The position numbers and the translations under genes were made by a program. This document shows, piece by piece, positions 11,024 to 19,978 of a stretch of DNA of 64,000 nt. The stretch is taken from NCBI RefSeq assembly GCF_905171775.1, contig NC_053490.1, positions 460,683,143 through 460,747,142 of the forward strand. Reading direction: 5' to 3'. Positions within the stretch are counted from its first letter, which is position 1. Each line of letters opens with the position of its first letter. The notes beneath the pieces were generated by a model. The model was given only the letters and a program-made list of their open reading frames with translations, made no database searches and was not told where the DNA came from. This stretch comes from Rana temporaria. Taxonomy: Eukaryota; Chordata; Amphibia; Anura; Ranidae.

Positions 11024-11344
11024 TGCCTCGTTTCCACTGAGCGGATCGGTTCGGTACGCTTTTTTGGGTGTTTCCATTATGAAAGCGTGCCATAAAAGCG
11101 AACCGTACCGGACCATTCTGGGTCCTGCTTGAGATGTGGGGCCATAGAGAATGGAACGGTTCCGTTAGGGCGGACCTACAAATACATCTCACTGATTGGT
11201 GGACGTGCTAGGCTTTTTTTCTAAACCTTGCATGGTCCCGGATGGTCCGATTTGCAGTGGAAATGCTCTGCAGAATAGACCGGTCCCATTCTAACCGCTC
11301 CATTCTTTCTGACCCGAACCGATCCGTGCAGTGGAAACAAGGCA
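11024..11344. mobile_element. Harbinger-like MITE (TGCCTCGTTTCCACTG)
   Basis: TGCCTCGTTTCCACTG and CAGTGGAAACAAGGCA are inverted repeats with a matching 3-bp TSD TTA (11021-11023, 11345-11347). Subterminal GATCGGTTCGG repeats appear in both orientations. A 3-bp TTA/TAA duplication is typical of PIF/Harbinger. Confidence 0.8.
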
Positions 11345-11482
11345 TTAGCTTACAACATGAATTATATAGAGAAGTATAATAGTGATCAGGTATTATACAG
11401 TTGAGGGATAACAGGCATAAGGCGAATGGTATCGTACAAGGTCGGCAGGGAGAACAAGCGTAATACTTAGGGATTGCATTTT

Positions 11483-11967
11483 TTAAAGCGGAGCTCCACC
11501 CTAAAGTGGAACTCCCGCTGATCGGAACCCTCCCCCCCTCCGGTGTCACATTTGACACCTTTCAGGGGGGGGGGGTGCAGATACCTGTCTAAAGACAGGT
11601 ATTTGCACCCACTTCCGACCACACGGTCTCGGGCAGACTGCGGGCATGACGTCACCTCCCGTCTCCCCCCCCCCCGTTGTGTTCTGGGAACACTCGGCTC
11701 CCAGTACACAGCGGGAGCCAATCGGCAGGCGTATCGCGACTCGAGCATGCGCCGTAGGGAACCAGGCAGTGAAGCCGGAGCGCTTCACTTCCTGGTTCCC
11801 TCACCGAGGATGGCGGGGGCAGCAAAGTGACGAGCGATCGCTCCTCCTCTGCTGCGGATGGCGCTGGACTCCAGGACAGGTAAGTGTCCTAATATTAAAA
11901 GTCAGCAGCTGCAGTATTTGTAGCTGCTGGCTTTTAATATTTTTTTTTCAGCGGACATCCGCTTTAA
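11483..11967. mobile_element. TTAA-flanked palindromic MITE
   Basis: TTAAAGCGGAGCTCCACCC on the left, AGCGGACATCCGCTTTAA on the right, with TTAA at both ends. Inside are mirrored pairs, including GCAGATACCTGTCTAAAGAC / AGACAGGTATTTGCACC. Opposite-strand frames here are shadows of the palindrome. Confidence 0.75.
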
Positions 11968-13038
11968 GCATTATTTGTTATCGGTGATGATATCTGGAGA
12001 TATGGAAACTATCTGGCAGGCGTTGTGTAAATCAGTAGCAGGACAATACTGTCCTCAGTGCACACGCCTATGTAGAATTGCTAAGAATCCGGCGGATATG
12101 CACATTCTTCCAGGAGTTAATCTATTAGGCAGCCGCCTCTGCTAATTATAAGCACCTCTACATTTTGGCTGTCTCTACAGGAAACCATTCAAGTGAATTA
12201 AAGTGAGTTAAATGATGCTCACTGTTCCAACATCTCCCATTACGCCTTTCCTATGCTGCTATTTAAATGTTATTTCAGACACTGGCTTGAATACAATTTA
12301 AATGCTTTTTAATTGGTCATGTTTACACTTGTGATGAAAATTAAACTATGATAGATGTAGAATGTGTAGAGTGTGCCACTATGGAATGTGAAAGAGTGAG
12401 GCATAGATATATGCCAGGCAAATAGCCAACTGCTTTAAAGTGAGCCTGTGCTGGTCTAAGTTGTACCTAAAGTAACAACAGTACCGTAGTACAGTCACCA
12501 TGTACTTGTGTCTTAAATTGTTTGTAAAACAATCCATTCATTTTAAAATAGAAATTAAATGGAAAACATTTTTGTATAGATATAAAAAAAAATTGTATAA
12601 ATACCTTTTTTTCCTTTTTTTATAAGTGATCACATTCCCTCTGTTCTCATCTGTATAAGAGCTTGGAGTTGAGAAGCAGCAGTGCACTGAGCTTCCCAGT
12701 GAATGGCTGTGGGTGTGTGTCAGGACAAGTCTGATTATTGGAGGAGAGCATACAGAGTTCCCAGCATATCTAGAAAACTGACCACACTGTGCTCTTCTGC
12801 TTAGTGTGGTCAGTTTTTAATAGAAAATCAAGGGGAGTAGCAAGAACAACAGGGATTTCACACAAAGGAAGCAATGCAAAGAGAACAGGAAACTTTCTTA
12901 TACAAGTACATATATCAGGAATATGTCGTGATTGTGTAACAAATGCTTTAAGTTTATCCTTGTGACCCTGTTAAGCACTTTAATTCTTAGGCCCAGTCTA
13001 GAGTGAAAAACCGGGTCTGAAGCTTGCTAGAATAAGAC
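11968..13038. other. Non-coding stretch with one small hairpin
   Basis: No coding pattern. At about 12774-12818, AAAACTGACCACACT and AGTGTGGTCAGTTTTT form a 15-bp stem. Nothing else recognised. Confidence 0.4.
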
Positions 13039-13664
13039 TTAAAGTGGAGGTTCACCCTAAAAACTAATTTTTAACATTAGACTAAGCATAGTAAGGGCAT
13101 TTACTTTCAGCAGGTCTTTTTTTTTTCTCCGTACAAACCTTTATATTCTGATTTGGTCCAGGGCTTCTGCGTTCTGATGACTCCGGGACTGGGCGTTCCT
13201 ATCCCTGCCTCAGGGTTCCGATGACTGCGGGACTGGGCGTTCCTATCCTTTGGTTCGATGATTGACGGCTTTTGAAACAGGTGACCTGTCGCACAACGCG
13301 CGTCACCAGATTTCCGGAAATAGCCGAGCTGCGAGTTGGCACTATACAGCGCCTGCGCCCGCCGTGTAGAGCTGACTGTGCAGGCGCTGTATAGTGCCGA
13401 CCCGCAGCTCGGCTATTTCCCGACATCTGGTGACGTGCGTTGTGCGACAGGTCACCTGTGTCACAAGCCGTCAATCATCGAACCGAAGGATAGGAACGCC
13501 CAGTCCCGCAGTCATCGGAACCCGGAAGCCCTGGACGAAAACAGAATATAAAGGTATGTATGGAGAAAAAAAAAAATTACCTACCGAAAGTAAATGCCCT
13601 TACTATGCTGGCTCTGCTAGATTTAACGTTAAAAAATATTTTTTGGGGTGAACCCCCGCTTTAA
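13039..13664. mobile_element. TTAA-flanked MITE with long palindromic core
   Basis: TTAAAGTGGAGGTTCACCC and GGGGTGAACCCCCGCTTTAA are terminal inverted repeats with TTAA flanks (13039-13042, 13661-13664). Almost the whole element folds on itself: the block around 13180-13345 (TGACTGCGGGACTGGGCGTT, GCCGAGCTGCGAGTTGGC) is mirrored at about 13380-13520. The centre is near 13362. Confidence 0.85.
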
Positions 13665-13904
13665 AGCAATAAAAAAAAAATTCACTTAATAGGACAATAT
13701 AACGCAAGACTGTTCCTCTTCACTGTTCTTCTTGAGTCTGCACTAAAAAGCTACCCAAACTCCTCCCACTTAGCATTACCCCTAAAATGACAACCTGCTT
13801 ATTTGTGATCCTGGACCATCATGATATTGTAAACAGAGTGAAACAAATGTATTTCCTTTTGCTGATGGCTTAGTATATACAGCAGTCCGAGACATACAGT
13901 ATAA

Positions 13905-14197
13905 CCCTGGGTTCACACTAATGCGATGCAGGAACAAGTGCGATTACAGCGCCGGTACGCGCATCGCTATTTTCCCGCACTGCCTTGTGCGAACCACTGC
14001 GAGAACACCCATGCGATCCGATTCTAGTGCGGGGAAAACAAGTCCCTGCGCTATTTTCTGTGCAAATCTAATGCAAGTTCACCCATACAGCTGGATGGCT
14101 GAACTCGCACTGCTCAGAGATCGCATATGATCGGCACCTGCAGTGCGGTTCAGAATCACAAGCCACCTCTGAGATCACAGCAGTGTGAACCCAGGCT
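13905..14197. mobile_element. MITE (CCTGGGTTCACACT ends)
   Basis: CCCTGGGTTCACACTAATGC and CAGTGTGAACCCAGGCT are terminal inverted repeats. Mirrored GCGATCC/GATCGCA and GTTCGCACTGC-type words fill the inside. A shorter relative lies at 42028-42193. Flanks are TAA (left) and TTA (right), so the 3-bp TSD is not proven. Confidence 0.7.
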
Positions 14198-15187
14198 TTA
14201 GGACCATGAGGCAAGGTGAGACACTTGTCCCATGCTACCCCAAGACAATATTCAAATGCCACCTTTTGGTAGGAATTGCCATGGTACAACCATATTACCC
14301 TATTATGGTAAGCAGGGTTGCCAACCATCTATTTATAAGAGTTGCTTATAAAAAAAATCCTGATTTCTCTTATCCACAAAAGTATATGAAAATGTGCCAC
14401 CTGGCTACCCCCTGTAGTCTCCAGCCCAGGTTACAGTTCCAACTGTCATTGCCGGACACTGTCATTGAAGTAGGTTGTTGCTCGCTTGAACTACCTGGTA
14501 AAGGGGGACTCTAATGTAAGGGATGAGTCTAATGCAAGGGAGACTCTGGGGTGTCTGATGTAGGGGGGCTCTGATGTAAGAAAAGATTCTGTGGACTCTG
14601 GTGTAAGGGAGAACTCCTTGGACTTTGATAAAGCGGGAATCTGAGGACTTTGATGTAAGGGTGGACTCGGATGCAGATGGCTGCTTTGTTTGTTGTTTAC
14701 TCTTGACCCCTGCACTCCATACATTAATTTGTTTGTCACCTAACCCTAAACAAAGTACTCAGGTTTTCAACAGCTGCTGGTTTTATAAAGTTCTGCTTTA
14801 GACCCCTTTAACACTGGAGGTGTTTTTCAGGTGCTAAAGGGCTAAAAATAGCGCTTGTAAAGCACCTGAAAAAGCCTCATCTGCAGCCCCAGTGTGAGAG
14901 CCTGAGTGCTTTCACACCGGAGCCGTGCGCTTGCAGGACTTTAGAAAAAAACAAATGCTCCTGCGCTCGAAAGATTGCCATAGAGTAAACTGAAGAGGGA
15001 AATCTTCACAAACCACGCCACTGCATCGCTCAACAGGTCAGGGGGAACCCAGGAGTAACTCCAAAAGAAAACAAGGACAGAGGGCACACCAGTCTTGTGC
15101 ATTGCCTCTGCAACACTAAAATGTAAAAAAAAAAAAAAAAGGCCCCTTTCACACTGAGGCGCTTCTAAACTGCTAGTAAAACACTTA
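14198..15187. other. Repeat-derived non-coding stretch
   Basis: Contains an irregular array of CTCTGATGTAAGGG-like words (about 14500-14670) and a TTTCACACTG MITE-like region (about 14805-14940 and again from 15145). No coding pattern and no clear element borders. Confidence 0.4.
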
Positions 15188-15647
15188 TGCCTCGTACACT
15201 TGACCTTTTGCATACACACGTGCATACACGCGTTTAGGCCAAATACCGCCCGTCCAAAGCATGGTGACGTACACCACGTACGACGGCACTATAAAGGGGA
15301 AGTTCCATTCAAACGGCGCCACCCTTTAGGTTGCTTTTGCTGATCCTTGTGTTAGTAAAAGTTTGGTGAGAGACAATTTGTGCTTTTCAGTCCTTTACAG
15401 CGTGACGAATGTGCTATCTCCATTCCGAACGAGCGCTCCCTACTCATACTCGATTCTGAGCATGCGTGTTTTTTCCCCTCGGAAAAGCATACACACGACC
15501 GGTTTTCCCGACAGGAAAAAGTCTGCCGGGAATTCTGGCGGGAAAAAAGAAAACATGTTTTTCTCCGCAGTTTTCCTGTTGGGATTCCCAGCCAAAAGCT
15601 CTCATGGCAGTTTTTCTGCCGGGAAAACCGGTCGTGTGTACGAGGAA
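15188..15647. mobile_element. Harbinger-like MITE, GCCTCGTACAC family copy A
   Basis: Left end TGCCTCGTACAC after TTA, right end GTGTGTACGAGGAA before TAA. The core (GGTTGCTTTTGCTGATC, AAAGTTTGGTGAGAGACAAT, TTCTGAGCATGCGTGTT) is shared with 51187-51793 and, inverted, with 54434-55004. The 3-bp flanks do not match exactly. Confidence 0.7.
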
Positions 15648-16127
15648 TAAGGCTGCTTTCACACTGAGGCGCTATAGCGCTAAAAATAGCACCTGCAAAG
15701 CGCCTTGAAAGAGCCTCTCCTTTCACTTCAATGTGAAAACCCAGTGCACTGGCAGGACGGTAAAAAAAAGTCCTGCTATCCACATCTTTGAGGCGCTGTA
15801 GGAGCGGTTTATACACCGCTCCTAAAGCACCACTGCCCATTGAAATCAATGGGCAGCGCCACCGAACCACTGGCAAAGCGTCATTGCAGCAGCGCTTTGT
15901 GGGCGGTTTTAACCATTTTTCAACCGCTAGCGAGGGTTAAATGCGCCCTGCTATCGGCCAAAAACAACGGTAATGCACGCTAAAAATAGTGCCGCTCTGC
16001 CACCGACGCCTCAGGGTGAAATCGGCGTAAGCGCTTTTGAAGAGCTTTTTAGGCGCTTTTAAAAAACGTTCCATTCATTTCAATGGAGAGGCGTGTTTTT
16101 TCACCACCCTTCCAGCGCACTGCCTCA
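15648..16127. mobile_element. TTTCACACTGAGGCGC repeat fragment
   Basis: GCTTTCACACTGAGGCGC at 15656 parallels CCTTTCACACTGAGGCGC at 15146, just before the MITE at 15188. The block also holds GCGCTTTTGAAGAGC and AGGCGCTTTTAAAAAACG words typical of self-complementary GGCGC-rich MITEs. The MITE 15188-15647 may have inserted into it. Borders unclear. Confidence 0.45.
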
Positions 16128-16601
16128 AGCCTCATACATACGATTGGTTTTCTCGGCAAGAAAGCTGCGGCGAGAGCTTTTTGCTGTGAAAACAGTGCGC
16201 GTGTATGTTTTCTCATCGAGAAAACTGCCCGGGAATCCCGACGAGAAAAATAGAGAACCTTCTCTCTATTTTCTCATCGGGATTCTCAGCAGAGTGTTTC
16301 CTGCTGAGAAAAACGTTCGTCAGTATGCTTACCTGTCCCCAGGTAAACCCACGCATGCTCGATGAGACTTCGACGCATGCGCGGTAGCATACAAGGGTAG
16401 TGTAGGGTGTAGCAAGACGGCGGTGACGGCATCGAATGTGATGCTCGACGTAGTCGATGACGTCGCCGCGTTCTTGCCATTCAAAAAAACGGCGGTTCTT
16501 TTGAATGGCTGTCTGTATGCAAGGCAAGCTTGACAGGAATCCCATCAAGAAAACCAACGTTTTTTTTTCCTAACGGGATTCCCGGCCGTGTGTACAGGGC
16601 T
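16128..16601. mobile_element. Harbinger-like MITE (CCTCATACATACGA ... GTGTACAGGGCT)
   Basis: The terminal repeats AAGCCTCATACATACGAT and GCCGTGTGTACAGGGCTT are imperfectly inverted. Internal mirrored blocks include CGGGAATCCCGACGAGAAAA / TTTTCTCATCGGGATTCTC and CGACGCATGCGCGG / ATGCTCGATGAGACTTCG. The TSD is not clear. Confidence 0.65.
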
Positions 16602-17959
16602 TAGGTGTGAAAGCATGATCCAATTTACTCCAGCAGGCAATCGAATATTCCCTGGATCAACTTTACCTATAAATATTAGTATCCTTTACTGTACTTGTTC
16701 CAGTCCCAAATGTTGCTACAACTGCAAATTTTAAAACTATCCATGGTTTCACATTTCTGCGTGGAATAAAGTGGGAGGAAAATGCTTGTAAAATGTGTAT
16801 AAAACGCAAATTGTGTTGCATTAAATTTTACCACAAAGCATTAAAAACATACATTAGTATGCACAACTAAAACCCATATGCATTTTCAACCCCATGGTGT
16901 GACTATGCTCTTATAAGTGCTGGACTTCAGAATACTCTTCTATTGCAGGTAAAATTGTCAAGTGGTTTAGTTTAGAAATTACAAGAGCAACTTGTAAAAC
17001 TATACCGTACTCTGCTATTTAATTAAATCAGATGTTTTGTAGTTTCACACACTGCAGGGGTCAAGAATAACTTGGAAAACTCAGCAGGGTATGAAACCCG
17101 GCTTCAGGCTACACAATGCAGAAAACCTGGCGTGGGTGAGGATCTGCTTTACACTAAATAATTTCTTCTACACCACAGAAAATCAGAAAATAAAATAAAT
17201 AAATAAATGCTTGACTCTTCTGACACCAGTTTGGCCAAGAATTATGCGCAAGATTTCACCACTATTCCAAAATGAAACATAAATCTCTAGGGGCAAAAAG
17301 AAAAGATATTTATGCCATCACCCACTATACTTAAACAGAAACAATTCCCTTCATTTTTAGAGTTGTAATGAAAGTGTGACATCTGTTATCTATTATGCTT
17401 TGCATATTTTTTTTTTATAACGATTTTTATTTTCTAGAGAAATAGTCCAAAAGAGACACTGGACCTAAAATCTAAAGATGACTCCTATAACCACTTGACC
17501 CCCATTTTCTGGCACTTTTTTGTTTAACACTCAGCATTTCTTGCTAGAAAGTTTCTTAGAACCCCCAAAAATGATATATTTTTTATTAAAGCAGAAGCCC
17601 TAGAGAATAACTTGGTGGGTTTTGCAATTTTTATTTCATGTGGCATATTTCAAATGCAATTTTTTGGGGAAAAAAATCACTTTTTGAATTTTATTGCAAA
17701 AACACAAAACATAACGTTTTAAAATTGCACACGCTCTTGCAGTGGCGTAACTAGAACCTTCAGAGCCCCACTTCAAGAAATCATAAAGGGCCTCCCTGAC
17801 CCCGGGACAGGACCCTTCCCTCCGAGCCTGGTAGCGGAACGCCAGGGCCCAGTCGCAAAAATATGTTATGTTTTATATATTTTAAAAAAAATGGGGGCTT
17901 TGGTGAAATATCAGGAGTAAAAAAAAGGCCCCTGATGTTTCACTTTTGAGACAGAGAAA
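16602..17959. other. Non-coding stretch with a one-ended hAT-like terminus
   Basis: CAGTGGCGTAACTAGAACC at 17740 looks like a hAT end, but no matching right end was found. GATGTTTCACTTTTGAGACAG (17935) recurs at about 55099 (GATGTCTCACTTTTGAGATC), so the two share an unidentified repeat. No coding pattern. Confidence 0.4.
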
Positions 17960-18106
17960 AAAGATTGAGGACATCGTTGGTGGAATCGTTTAAAATGTTT
18001 TGCTATGTTCGTATTTTTTGTTGGTTCTGATATCTGAGAGGTGGTCTGTAATTCTGGTGGTTCTGCCTACATATAGGATTTTACATGTAGTGCAAGTAAT
18101 ATTGAT
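17960..18106 (-). pseudogene. Penelope-like element: GIY-YIG endonuclease remnant
   Basis: The minus strand reads INITCTTCKILYVGRTTR followed by DHLSDIRTNKKYEHSKTF. This matches the pattern of the Penelope-like (PLE) GIY-YIG endonuclease: cysteine pair, xLYVGRTTR core, then an R/H-x-I..K segment and H-S-x-F. The family is a reverse transcriptase fused to this endonuclease. The piece is cut off by a MITE inserted at 18107-18709, and the preceding part resumes at 19821. Stops and frame shifts elsewhere mark the element as dead. Confidence 0.85.
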
Positions 18107-18109
18107 TAC

Positions 18110-18705
18110 GGGGCAGATCCACAAAAGAATTACGCCGGCGAATCTATTGATACGCCGCGTAATTTTAAATTTCCCGCGTCGTATCTTTGTTTTGTATCTA
18201 CAAAACAAGATACGACTGCATCGCGGATCGATCCGACAGGCGTACGTCTTAGTATGCCGTCGGAGTGAAGATGCATTTTTTCCGCCGGCCGCTAGGTGTC
18301 GTTTCCGTCGAATTCCGCGGCGAGTATGCAAATTAGCTAGTTACGGCGATCCCCGAACGTACGTCCGGCCGAATAGGGATTTGCGTAGAATGACGGCACC
18401 GTCGGAAGCATTGGCTTGTTCCGGTTTATTTTCGAGCATGCGCACTGGGATACCCCCACGGACGGCGCATGCGCCATTCAAGAAAAACGTTGATTACGTC
18501 GGGTCACGACGTATTTACATAAAACACGCCCCCATCGCATCCATTTGAATTCCGCGCCCTTACGCCGCCAAAGATACACTACGCCGCCGTAACTTACGGC
18601 GCAAATTCTTTGAGGATTCGAAAAAAAATAACTTACGGCGGCGTAGTGTATCTTAGATACGCTACGCCCGGCGGATTAATGCGCCGTTCTACGTGGATCT
18701 GCCCC
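18110..18705. mobile_element. MITE with GGGGCAGATCCAC ends, 3-bp TSD TAC
   Basis: GGGGCAGATCCACAAAAG and CTACGTGGATCTGCCCC form the terminal inverted repeat; TAC flanks both sides (18107-18109, 18706-18708). ACGCCGGCG/CGCCGCCG words fill the inside. Removing it rejoins the Penelope-like endonuclease frame, which supports the borders. PIF/Harbinger-like by TSD length. Confidence 0.85.
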
Positions 18706-19084
18706 TACATATTTATTTGACAATGAACTAATTGTTTAATAGACATGTCCACAACAAAAAAAATCGTATTTTTTTGTTCCGTTTCGTCTCGTTCCGTATA
18801 TTCATAAAGATTCTCAATTCTCGTAAGACTCAAGTTTTCCTATTCGTACCCGTTCGTATTTCGTAAGACGCAAGTTTTCCTATTCGGACCCGTTCGTATT
18901 TTCGTAACAGTTTTATTTTCGTTTATACTGAATGATTCCTAATTCTGTCTAATTTATTTTCGTTGATTCGAAATTCGTAATTTTGTTAGATAATAATTTT
19001 AATGGATTTAATGGATTCGTAATTTTGTACTTTCGTAAATACATAGCAACACACGGCTAATCCATATTAAGATATACTTTCTGT

Positions 19085-19172
19085 CTTTGATGGAAGTTGG
19101 TTTTATATGTAAGTGATGTTAAGCAATATACAGAAAATGAAAAAAAAAAATAATTATAAAAAAAAAAAAAAA
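19085..19172 (+). mobile_element. Tiny poly(A)-tailed retro-insert
   Basis: An 88-bp insert ending in A-runs is bounded by the 14-bp direct repeat GATATACTTTCTGT (19071-19084, 19173-19186). The sister hAT copy has GATAGACTTTCTC only once at this place, so the empty site is known. This is the signature of LINE-mediated insertion of a 5'-truncated transcript. The source RNA is not recognised. Confidence 0.85.
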
Positions 19173-19188
19173 GATATACTTTCTGTTA

Positions 19189-19368
19189 AGCCCCATACAC
19201 ACGGTCGGACTTTATGCCAACAAACGTCAAAATTAGCGTTTTCCAAAAAATCCGACCATGTGTACGCTCTATCGGACAAACTTTTTTGGTTTCAAAAGTC
19301 TGGCCAACTCCCTTCAGACAAAAATCCACGGAAAAGTTTGTTTGAAGTCTGATCGTGTGTACGAGGCT
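19189..19368. mobile_element. Harbinger-like MITE nested in the hAT element
   Basis: AGCCCCATACACACGGTCGG and CGTGTGTACGAGGCT ends, 3-bp TSD TTA on both sides (19186-19188, 19369-19371). A shortened form sits at the same position in the sister hAT copy (62333-62410), so the insertion predates the copying of that hAT family. Confidence 0.85.
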
Positions 19369-19820
19369 TTACACTGTACAATGTGACTCAGCACAACAGA
19401 GATAAGCTGATTGGCTAAGATATTAAGTAAACACTAACTAACTACACTGCCCAGTGCCCATTCGAAAGAACGATACAAGTACCCAAATTTACGAACAGAC
19501 AAAGAAACGGATTTACAAAATACACAAATGAAAATACGAACATACGAATAAAAATACGAACAGACAAAGGATTTAAAATACGGAATGCAAATCGTTCGTT
19601 ATAGATGTCATTTTCGTTCTTTTGCTTTTTAGGTGTTTTGTATTTTAGTAAGATCGTCCAATCATACGTTCGTAATTTTGCTTATTCGTAATTCCGTAAT
19701 TTTCGTATTTTGGTTCTTTCAGCTTTTCGGATGTTCGAATTGATACGAATGTACGAATACTAACAAATTTGTACGAAAATCCATTTGTTACGAAGGGGAA
19801 CACACATGTCTATTGTTTAA

Positions 19821-19975
19821 TGGTTTAAGAAAAGACATTAGAGCGTGAAGTTGTAGTATGGGAATCACCTAGAAGGTTACAGGTAGAACAACCAGTGGCA
19901 TTACATCTGAACAATCCGGTGGTGTTCAACCGGGTATGTGTTGTTGTGTTGGAGGTGTACATGCTGGGGAAGATC
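19821..19975 (-). pseudogene. Penelope-like element: cysteine motif segment
   Basis: The minus strand reads TTGLFRCNATGCSTCNLLGD, a C-x4-C-x2-C pattern like the one preceding the GIY-YIG domain in Penelope-like proteins. It is flanked by inserted DNA transposons on both sides (hAT to 19820, Harbinger-type from 19979). The frame stops before the next piece. Confidence 0.7.
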
Positions 19976-19978
19976 ATA

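Larger units (their letters stand above)
18740..19812. mobile_element. ATTCG-rich hAT element, copy 1
   Basis: Ends TAGACATGTCC and CACACATGTCTA, perfect 8-bp TSD TTGTTTAA (18732-18739, 19813-19820; T at 2, A at 7). The inside is dominated by TTCGTA/TACGAA words in opposite orientation in the two halves, so the element can fold. It carries a short poly(A) retro-insert (19085-19172) and a 180-bp Harbinger-like MITE (19189-19368). A second copy lies at 60941-62887. Confidence 0.9.

Noticed and set aside
15352..15876. 174-codon minus-strand frame
   Set aside because: Runs through a self-complementary MITE and the neighbouring GGCGC repeat; composition follows the repeat words.
18000..18548. 182-codon plus-strand frame
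   Set aside because: Antisense of the Penelope-like endonuclease remnant joined to a MITE; no domain on this strand.
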